Shown here: positions 1 through 6,000 of the stretch, piece by piece
How the letters are laid out: each line of letters begins with the position of its first letter
Numbering within the stretch: the first letter of the stretch is position 1
DNA from: an uncultured Campylobacter sp.
GTDB taxonomy: Bacteria; Campylobacterota; Campylobacteria; Campylobacterales; Campylobacteraceae
Length of the DNA: 6,738 nucleotides
Direction of reading: 5' to 3'
Assembly: GCF_938017705.1 (NCBI RefSeq)
Contig: NZ_CALIIS010000138.1
Location: 1 to 6,738, forward strand
Notes under the pieces: model-generated
What the model was told of the DNA's origin: nothing
Seen by the model: only the letters and a program-made list of their open reading frames with translations
Databases searched by the model: none
Translations under genes and position numbers: made by a program

Positions 1-8
1 ATACAGGT

Positions 9-59
9 AGTTTAAGAGAAACTACTATATATTAAAAAATGTATAGTAGCTCTTAGGCT
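9..59. repeat. Bulged inverted repeat / hairpin at left edge
   Basis: Bases 22-32 (CTACTATATAT) pair with 39-49 (ATGTATAGTAG) as an 11-bp stem with one G-T wobble and a 6-base A-rich loop. Outside it, TAAGAG (13-18) pairs perfectly with CTCTTA (50-55), leaving a 3-base AAA bulge on the left arm, and G10-C58/A9-T59 can extend the stem. No T-run follows, so it is not a standard intrinsic terminator. A second, mutually exclusive hairpin is possible: CTTAG (52-56) with CTAAG (62-66). The element could belong to the 3' end of an upstream gene that lies outside the window. Confidence 0.55.
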
Positions 60-87
60 TGCTAAGCTCTTTGGAAACTTTTATAAT
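59..87 (+). promoter_or_regulatory. Candidate sigma-70 promoter
   Basis: A perfect TATAAT -10 box (82-87) lies exactly 17 bases downstream of TTGCTA (59-64), which matches 4 of 6 bases of the -35 consensus. It points towards the small ORF at 130-186, whose ribosome binding site lies about 30 bases further on. The match is good by sequence, but TATAAT is not rare in AT-rich DNA and no transcript evidence is available. Confidence 0.45.
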
Positions 88-129
88 TTGCCCTATGAAA
101 CTATATTAAATTTTAAAGGATAAGCAATT

Positions 130-186
130 ATGAAAGTTTTTTCTAAGACCAAAGACGATCTGGTTTTTAAAACAGACCCCCGATAA
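130..186 (+). other. Possible 18-residue small ORF or gene remnant
   Basis: ATG at 130 is preceded by AAGGA (116-120) with 9 bases of spacing and by the promoter-like pair at 59-87. The peptide is MKVFSKTKDDLVFKTDPR, followed by TAA at 184-186. It is charged and hydrophilic, with no signal peptide or recognisable domain. The same frame stays open after this stop up to TAG at 307-309, so a longer 59-codon frame is broken by one in-frame TAA. It may be a leader peptide, the 5' end of a decayed gene, or chance. I do not recognise it. Confidence 0.2.
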
Positions 187-216
187 AGTCATCTAGACAC
201 ATTGTTCGCTCTTTTT

Positions 217-252
217 TTATTGCGCTTCGCTTTTAAGATTTTCGTAATGCAT
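217..252 (-). other. Possible 11-residue minus-strand ORF with strong ribosome binding site
   Basis: On the minus strand an ATG (252-250) follows AAAGGAG (264-258) with 5 bases of spacing, an unusually good Shine-Dalgarno. The ORF encodes MHYENLKSEAQ and stops at TAA (219-217). A TATAAT box lies upstream on the same strand (308-303). The quality of the signals contrasts with the tiny product, so this may be a regulatory leader peptide or the preserved start of a gene whose body has been lost. It runs towards the plus-strand ORF at 130-186. Confidence 0.22.
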
Positions 253-302
253 ACTCGCTCCTTTGTGATAGATTTTGTGGTAAATTTAAAGATTACCGGC
301 CT

Positions 303-331
303 ATTATAGCGAGAGAATAAAAAAATGGCAG
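303..331 (-). promoter_or_regulatory. Candidate minus-strand promoter
   Basis: Read on the minus strand, TATAAT (308-303) is preceded by a 17-base T-rich spacer and by CTGCCA, which matches 4 of 6 bases of the -35 consensus. A T-rich upstream stretch in place of a strong -35 is typical of Campylobacter sigma-70 promoters. It would transcribe leftwards through the ORF at 252-217 and converge with the promoter at 59-87. Confidence 0.35.
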
Positions 332-393
332 GAAGCTTTGTTATTCTTCAGAAGCTTTGTTGTTTTTCAGAAGCTTTGTTGTTTTTCAGAAGC
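331..393. repeat. 19-base tandem repeat, about 3.3 copies
   Basis: Three adjacent 19-base units lie at 331-349, 350-368 and 369-387, followed by the first six bases of a fourth (388-393). Units 2 and 3 are identical (AGAAGCTTTGTTGTTTTTC); unit 1 differs at three positions. There are no spacers between units, so it is a minisatellite-type array and not a CRISPR. Since 19 is not a multiple of three, the copy number would shift any reading frame that crosses it. It lies in non-coding DNA, about 370 bases before the transporter gene. Confidence 0.9.
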
Positions 394-438
394 GTCATCG
401 TTTCTTAGAGAAAAAGCTTGGTGGCAAAAATATTAAAG

Positions 439-463
439 CACGAATCATCATATATGTTTCGTG
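439..463. repeat. Short inverted repeat
   Basis: CACGAA (439-444) and TTCGTG (458-463) are perfect inverse complements separated by 13 bases, with the palindrome CATATATG (449-456) inside the loop. It could be a weak hairpin or a dyad bound by a regulator. There is no known motif match and no T-run, and its significance is uncertain in AT-rich sequence. Confidence 0.3.
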
Positions 464-506
464 AAATTTAGGGGAGAAAGGCGTTTGTTTTTAGATTGCG
501 TTTTGC

Positions 507-611
507 ATGGAGGATTTTTACAAAAAGATCGAGATTCTGGGCATAATAAAATCTAAAATCTCAATTAGCACTAAAATCCAAGAAACCTTGCCCGAAAATT
601 TAAAAAATTAG
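507..611 (+). other. Possible 34-residue small ORF, unrecognised
   Basis: ATG at 507 opens a 34-codon frame ending in TAG at 609-611. The peptide begins MEDFYKKIEILGIIKSKI and ends ETLPENLKN, a composition that looks protein-like (amphipathic, lysine- and isoleucine-rich). No Shine-Dalgarno lies at a suitable distance before the ATG, and an in-frame stop at 492-494 excludes a longer form. It may be a gene remnant or chance. I see no domain. Confidence 0.15.
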
Positions 612-655
612 TGTATCATTACCAGTTTTAATCGATAGCCTCTAGTGGAAGATTA

Positions 656-712
656 ATGCTTATAAAAAGCGAATATATGCCAATAGATACTTTTGCCATG
701 CTTAAGCTATAA
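656..712 (+). other. Possible 18-residue leader ORF before the transporter gene
   Basis: ATG at 656 follows GGAAG (647-651) at a reasonable distance and encodes MLIKSEYMPIDTFAMLKL, ending in TAA at 710-712. It ends 48 bases before the transporter start and its stop overlaps the TATAAA box at 708-713. If transcription starts upstream of it, it could be a leader peptide; if transcription starts from that TATAAA, it would not be made. Weak support. Confidence 0.15.
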
Positions 713-713
713 A
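708..713 (+). promoter_or_regulatory. Candidate -10 box for the transporter gene
   Basis: TATAAA (708-713) lies about 48 bases before the ATG at 761. The spacer before it contains a T-rich patch (691-694) but no recognisable -35 hexamer, which is common for Campylobacter sigma-70 promoters. A start site near 720 would give a 5' leader of roughly 40 bases. Sequence support is modest. Confidence 0.3.
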
Positions 714-760
714 GTTTTCTTTTGCGGCAATATTCCGATCGTAAAGAATAGGAGCAATCG

Positions 761-2776
761 ATGTTTGATCAAAAACCATTATTCTATTATGACGATAGTA
801 AATTTAAAGGAGCCTCTTTGCAACCCCGCGGCGTTAAAAGCGTCAAGCTTATTCTAGCCTCTATCTTTATAAGCTTAAGCCTAGCTCCTAAAATATTAAT
901 GGCTGCTCCTGCCGATATTTCGGGCGCCATAAACTCCGAAGAGCAAAGAATAAGATCAATTAGACAAGGCGTAGAGGATCCCTTTATAACGATACGCAGC
1001 GAAGAGTCTCCCGCTTCAAGCGTAACCGCAGAGCCCAAGAAAACAGGAATTTGCTTTAAAATTTATGAGATCAAACTGATTAACGCAGAATCGCAAAACG
1101 AGCAGAAAAGTAGCGCGGATTCTAAATTTAACGAAGCGGATTACGAATCTAAAAACAAAGATGATCCAAAAACTCCAGCCGTCAACCCTAAAGGTGGTGC
1201 CGGCTCAGGTGTTCTTCTCTTTAAGCCGAATGATGAAAACTTGAGGCGCGCGAAAGTAAAAACTCCCGCTAAGTCCATTGGTCCTACCTCCAATTCCGAC
1301 CATTCCGTTCCGCTGGGATTTGAAAGAATTCTAAGCTCCACTCTAAAAGAGCTTAAATTTAAAAGCGGCGATTGCTTGGGAGGCGATGAAATTTTAGCTC
1401 TGGCAAGAGCGTATAACAATAAAATCATATCCGCAGGCTTTATTACTACCTCCGTTTCCATCCCCCAGCAAAACATCTCCTCGGGCACCCTTCTTTTGGC
1501 TCTGCATCCCGGACGCATAGGCGAGATCTCGCTTGAGCCCGGCTCTGAAGCTAAGAACCAAAGAAGTATCTTTACCGCATTCGGCGGCGATAAGAGGGGA
1601 GAGATTTTAAACTTAAGAGATCTGGAGCAGGCTATGGAAAATTTCAATGCCGCTTCAAGAAGCGAGGCGGAGATAAGCTTAAGCCCTTCCGCAAAGCAGG
1701 GCTACTCCGATATCAATATCTCTAAACAGCAAAGCTTGCCTCTGCTGTTTAGACTAAGCGCGGATAATCTGGGCTCCAAATCTAGCGGCAAATACCAAGG
1801 CACGGCTATGCTTTACGGCTTAAATTTACTCGGATTAAATGAGAGCGTATTTGCTTCTTACGGTAGGAATTTTTTAAGAGGAGATAAAAAATCTTTAGGG
1901 GATGATAGCAAAAGCGGCAGATCGGCTAACTACTACGCAGGCTTTAGTATACCTTTCGGATACTTTTCTCTATCCTTTTGGCAGAACAGATACACCTACG
2001 ATCAAATAGTACCCGGAACTTATGAGCTTTATACCTATAGCGGAAGCAGCGTTAGAAGAAATTTGGATCTTAACTACGTATATTTTAGAAATCGAAACTC
2101 CAAAAATTCCTTGTTTTTTAGAATTTGGCAAAAAAAGTATAAAAACTATATACAAGATTATGAGCTTAGCAACCAAAGAAAGCGCGAAGGGGGCTATGAG
2201 GCGGGGCTAAAATCCAAGGTATTTTTTGACAACTCTTCGGTAGAGATGATGCTTTCGTACCTAAAATCCACAGGGGCGTTTAACGCTCTAAGAGCGCCTG
2301 ATGAAGACTTCGGCGGCGGAAGCTCTAGATATCATTTGATAAACGCCGCGTTAAATTTTAAAACCAGATCCTCTGCTATCCCCTTAAGCTACGAACTGGA
2401 GCTTTACGCAAGAAGAGCCAGTACTCATCTTAGCCCCATAGATAGGCTAAATATCGGCGGATACTATAGCGTTAGAGGGTTTGACTCTCAGATGAGCCTG
2501 CTTGGAGATAGCGGTTTTTATATAAGAAATACCTTGGAATATAAGTATTTTAAAAATAACGGCGTCTACCTGGCCTTTGATGTCGGCAAACTCAGCTCTA
2601 AGGGAAAAGATTATCCCTCGCAGGGCGAAATGCTTAGCGGAGGAGGCGTGGGCCTTAGAGGAAATATTTCAGGCTCTTTTACCTATGATCTTTTGGCGGC
2701 TTTTCCTATTAGCAAACCGGAAAATTTTAAAACGGACACTCCTGCTTTAAATTTCTCTTTAAGCTACGACTTTTAA
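761..2776 (+). CDS. ShlB/FhaC/CdiB-family two-partner secretion outer-membrane transporter (TpsB)
   Basis: This 671-residue protein is the outer-membrane pore that should secrete the exoprotein encoded at 3048. Residues 1-26 are a long polar n-region, 27-47 a hydrophobic signal segment with likely cleavage after MAA (47-49), and 54-70 a charged plug-helix-like stretch. POTRA1 begins at CFKIYEIKL (98-106) and resumes at 186 with the second conserved cysteine at 205 and the FITTSVSIPQQNISSG strand region (227-242). POTRA2 covers about 252-320, with NLRDLEQAMENFN and GYSDINI. A beta-barrel follows (about 325-671) with the loop-6 motif VRGF (571-574), the FDVG motif (606-609) and a C-terminal phenylalanine, as expected for the Omp85/TpsB superfamily. 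Family members are usually about 550-600 residues; the extra length comes mainly from a 65-75-residue Ser/Lys/Asp/Gly/Pro-rich insertion (about 110-185) inside POTRA1. AGGAG (750-754), 6 bases before ATG 761, supports this start. A TTG at 818 behind AAGGAG (807-812) is an alternative giving a normal-length signal peptide. The exact partner is inferred from adjacency. Confidence 0.96.
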   Translation: MFDQKPLFYYDDSKFKGASLQPRGVKSVKLILASIFISLSLAPKILMAAPADISGAINSEEQRIRSIRQGVEDPFITIRSEESPASSVTAEPKKTGICFKIYEIKLINAESQNEQKSSADSKFNEADYESKNKDDPKTPAVNPKGGAGSGVLLFKPNDENLRRAKVKTPAKSIGPTSNSDHSVPLGFERILSSTLKELKFKSGDCLGGDEILALARAYNNKIISAGFITTSVSIPQQNISSGTLLLALHPGRIGEISLEPGSEAKNQRSIFTAFGGDKRGEILNLRDLEQAMENFNAASRSEAEISLSPSAKQGYSDINISKQQSLPLLFRLSADNLGSKSSGKYQGTAMLYGLNLLGLNESVFASYGRNFLRGDKKSLGDDSKSGRSANYYAGFSIPFGYFSLSFWQNRYTYDQIVPGTYELYTYSGSSVRRNLDLNYVYFRNRNSKNSLFFRIWQKKYKNYIQDYELSNQRKREGGYEAGLKSKVFFDNSSVEMMLSYLKSTGAFNALRAPDEDFGGGSSRYHLINAALNFKTRSSAIPLSYELELYARRASTHLSPIDRLNIGGYYSVRGFDSQMSLLGDSGFYIRNTLEYKYFKNNGVYLAFDVGKLSSKGKDYPSQGEMLSGGGVGLRGNISGSFTYDLLAAFPISKPENFKTDTPALNFSLSYDF

Positions 2777-3016
2777 ATTTGTCTTTTAAAAATTTAGCGA
2801 AATTTCATCGGCGCTTCTTGCCGCGTTTAATATAAACGAATACGATATAACACTTGCTAAATTTAGCTAACTATTTTTAGCACAGATATACTATACCAAG
2901 AGCCGAGAAATAGCAGTCCTGCGCCCAAATCGAGCCCTAAAACAAATTCAAACAAATTTTAAATAAAATATCCTAAATTTACTATTTTTTTAAGAAAGTA
3001 TTCAAGAAATTTAAGA

Positions 3017-3022
3017 TATAAA
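3017..3022 (+). promoter_or_regulatory. Candidate -10 box for the exoprotein gene
   Basis: TATAAA (3017-3022) lies 25 bases before the ATG at 3048, preceded by T-rich sequence (about 2984-2992) and no clear -35. A start site near 3029 would leave a leader of about 18 bases containing the GGAGGT ribosome binding site. The leader is short but workable. Read-through from the transporter promoter is equally possible. Confidence 0.3.
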
Positions 3023-3034
3023 ACCATCGCAATC

Positions 3035-3040
3035 GGAGGT
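3035..3040 (+). promoter_or_regulatory. Ribosome binding site of the exoprotein gene
   Basis: GGAGGT matches the anti-Shine-Dalgarno core and lies 7 bases before ATG 3048. It fixes the start of the exoprotein and includes its unusually long n-terminal region; no other in-frame ATG occurs before the hydrophobic signal segment. Confidence 0.85.
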
Positions 3041-3047
3041 TATAGGT

Positions 3048-6000
3048 ATGCAAATTGTAGGTTTTAATTCTATCTTTAATAGCTCGGGGCGACTTGGCGC
3101 TTCTACTCATACAAAAGAATATTTCGGCGTCTTTACACAAGCAAGCAAGCGCTTTGTCGCTCTTTTGCTTCTCGGCTTAGTGACGCCCTGCCTTTTCTAC
3201 GGCGAGATAATACCCGATAACTCCGCTCCCGTAAATCATAGAGCTTCGGTATCTCAAACCCCGAATGCTCCCGCCACTCAGATAGATATAGCCTCTCCTA
3301 ATGATAAAGGGGTTTCTATCAACGAATACTCTAAATTTAACACCCCTAAAGAGGGCACGGTATTTAATAACTCTCAAGGCGGAGCCATAAGTAAAACGGC
3401 GGGCTACATACCGCCAAATCCGAGACTCAATCGCGGCGAAGCCAAGCTCATAATCAATCAGGTAAACTCGCCTCTTCCTTCAAATTTACAGGGTAATATT
3501 GAGATAGCGGGCAGAAAAGCCGATCTTATCATCGCTAATCCTAGTGGCATCAACGTAAACGGCGCTACCATAATAAATTCCTCCTCTACTACGTTAAGTA
3601 CCGCCAAACCCACCTATGAAAACGGACATCTTAAATCCCTAAACATAAGCAAGGACGGCTCTATAAATATAGGAGCGGACGGCCTAAACGATAACGGAGA
3701 TTATCTAAACGTAATATCTAATAGCCTAAAGCTGGAGGGTAAAATTTACGCAAACGAGATAAACGTAGTAGCGACGGACGGTAAGGTATCTTTAAAAAAT
3801 ACAAACTCCGGATTGAGGCCGGATAATCTGAAAATCGAGCAAGAAGGGGGATCGCATCCTAAAGGTGTATCCATAGACTCCTCGGCTCTAGGCGGAATGT
3901 ACGCGGGTAAGATAAATATAATATCTACTAAAGATGGAGCGGGCATCAACAATAAGGGGGCTATCTTAGCGGACAGCTCTTTAAAGATAGACGCTAACGG
4001 AGATCTGATAAATGAAGGAAAGCTAGGTTCTAACGGACAGACCCAAATCAGCTCAAAGACCATCTCCAACCAAAAGGGCTCTAAAATTTCAGCCTCCAAT
4101 CTGGGTATAAAAGCCTCCTCGGTAGAAAACAGAGGAAATATACAGGCTAATACTCTAAAGATAAAAGCGGATAGGCTAGATAATATAAAGGGCTCCATAA
4201 GCTCAAGCTCTGCCTTAAAGATAGAGGCGAAAAGCCTAAGCAACAAAGATAGAGCCGTAATAGGAGCGGCTAAGAGCGAAAGGCTAAATGAGCTGGGCTT
4301 GGACGATACCAAAGACCCTTCCAAAGCGGGAGTTATTCCTCCCTCCAAAAATGAGCTTAGCGTAATAAGTGCGGAGCACATATCAAATATAGGCGGAGCG
4401 ATACTTTCAAACGAAAGCTATTTGGATATAAAAGATAGCCTTTTAAACGATAACAGTTTGATGGTATTAAGGGCGCTGGATTCTGAAATTCCAAATTTTT
4501 ATAACCTCGCGGATTCTACCTTTATAGTGCAAGAGGGCTTAAGTTTGCGCGGCAACAATCTACGCAACGAAAGCTCAAAGATCATCTCCCTAGGAGGCGT
4601 TCTTTTGGGCTACGACAGCATAGATAATTCTAAGGGCTCTATCCTAAGCGGAGGAAATTTAATTATAAACAAAGGCGCTCTTAATAATGAAGAGGGACTT
4701 ATAAGCTCCAAAGGAGATCTTGCCTTAAATTTAGATAGTCTTAGCGCTTTAGGTAAGCTAAACTCGGACGGTAGTTTATATCTGGGGCTAAAGGACGATT
4801 TGACCTATAACGGAGGGATCTACGCAAGCGGCGATATATACTTAAATCTACAAGGAAATTTTATCGCCTTGCAAAGGCTGATCTCCAATAAAGATCTGAT
4901 CATAAACGCAAAGGGTATCAAAAACGAAAGCATCATAGCCGCACTTGGAAATTTGGCTTTAAAAACAAAGGAGCAAATTTCAAATTTAGGCTCTTTAATC
5001 GCGGGGGACGAGCTGATAACAAACTCTGAAAGCCTAATCAACAAAAAAGCTCTTATCTATGCGCAAAACGGCATAGCTTTAAACGCTAAAAATATCCTCA
5101 ATCAAGACGCGTCCAATATACTTAGCGGAGGGGATATAGTTATAAATACGAGCTTTCTTAGCAACGAAGCGCTATCTAACATCATCTCTCAAAGAAATTT
5201 AAATATTTTTAATGAAAGAGGCGGGGAGGGCAAGGCTGACGAGATAACTAACGCCTCCTCTTTGATATATGCAAGGGGCACTCTTAATATCGGCGCTAAA
5301 AAGCTAAACAACCGCTCGGTTAACGAGCCCGTAAAGAGGGTTCAAAGCACCGGCTATAATATAGATTTTACCTGCAATGGTGACGGTTGGGGTTGCAGCG
5401 GCGTAGCCATCCCTTTAAAGGTTAATGCGGCAGAGATAAAAGAGCGCATCCTCAAGCAAAATCCCAATATTAGCCAGGACGAGTTAAACGCTAAGATCAT
5501 GGAGGAGCTTAGCGAGCAGGATATGAATCTATACGTATTAAGCTTATATAAAAATACTAGGCTTCCGGGGGAGGATACTAGGCTATATGATGCTATAACG
5601 CTAAGCTTAAAAGACAATCTCTTTAGCATAAGAAGAAGCAAGCCTCATAAGAAGGAGAGATTAAGGCAGATAAGCTACAGCATCAATAAAGAGTATATAA
5701 CGGAAGATAGCCTAAGTAAATTTATGGGCTCAAACATAATCTCCGCAGGGGATAGCAACCTTAACATAGATGAGCTAAATAACGATAAGAGCGTAATTTA
5801 TGCCTATAACGATCTGCTCTTAAATGTAAAGAGCCTAAACAACCGCTCTTTAAGTCTAAATCATAGTATAACGAGCCAGGCGGAGTATAGATGGAAACAT
5901 AAAAGCCACGGCGGTAAAGGCGGCTATAGCGACCAAAAGAATATCTACTACTCCCAGCCTGCTATTATCTCCATAATAGGAGCTAAAAAAGATATAAAAG

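Larger units (their letters stand above)
2777..3047. other. Intergenic region between transporter and exoprotein genes
   Basis: These 271 bases contain no credible ORF. They are AT-rich with repeated AAATTT words. Visible structures are a CGTTTA-ATA-TAAACG hairpin (2824-2838) and a 12-base palindrome GCTAAATTTAGC (2856-2867). CGGC/GCCG (2809-2823) can form a 4-bp stem but no T-run follows, so I see no convincing terminator. A gap this long leaves room for separate promoter control of the exoprotein gene, or for an mRNA processing or attenuation site inside one operon. Confidence 0.6.

Noticed and set aside
1..120. Left-edge hairpin considered as a tRNA or part of one
   Set aside because: There is no TTCGA-type T-loop, no acceptor pairing and no anticodon-loop arrangement; only a single long bulged stem is present.
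331..393. Tandem repeat considered as a CRISPR array
   Set aside because: The units are only 19 bases and directly adjacent with no spacers, and no cas gene is present.
325..408. 27-codon plus-strand ORF running through the 19-base tandem repeat
   Set aside because: It has no good ribosome binding site, and its sequence is simply the repeat read through rotating frames, so it is not likely to be a gene.
787..1038. 83-codon minus-strand frame across the transporter signal peptide
   Set aside because: It is a shadow of the transporter gene, with no domain or family resemblance.
1141..1647. 168-codon minus-strand open frame inside the transporter gene
   Set aside because: It is opposite conserved POTRA sequence, has no recognisable motif, and is explained as a shadow of the coding strand.
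1970..2210. Overlapping short frames on both strands within the transporter barrel
   Set aside because: Both fall inside the conserved barrel coding sequence and resemble no protein family.
3177..3377. 66-codon minus-strand frame opposite the TPS domain start
   Set aside because: The plus strand encodes a clear signal peptide and TPS domain here; the reverse frame is incidental.
3746..4381. 211-codon minus-strand open frame inside the exoprotein gene
   Set aside because: It lies entirely opposite the well-supported exoprotein. Its translation is a Leu/Ser/Pro-rich string of the kind produced by reading Asn/Ser/Lys-rich codons backwards, and it has no domain.
4820..5641. Two further minus-strand frames (4820-5044 and 5354-5641)
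   Set aside because: Shadows of the exoprotein repeats; their hydrophobic composition is a by-product of the complementary codons.
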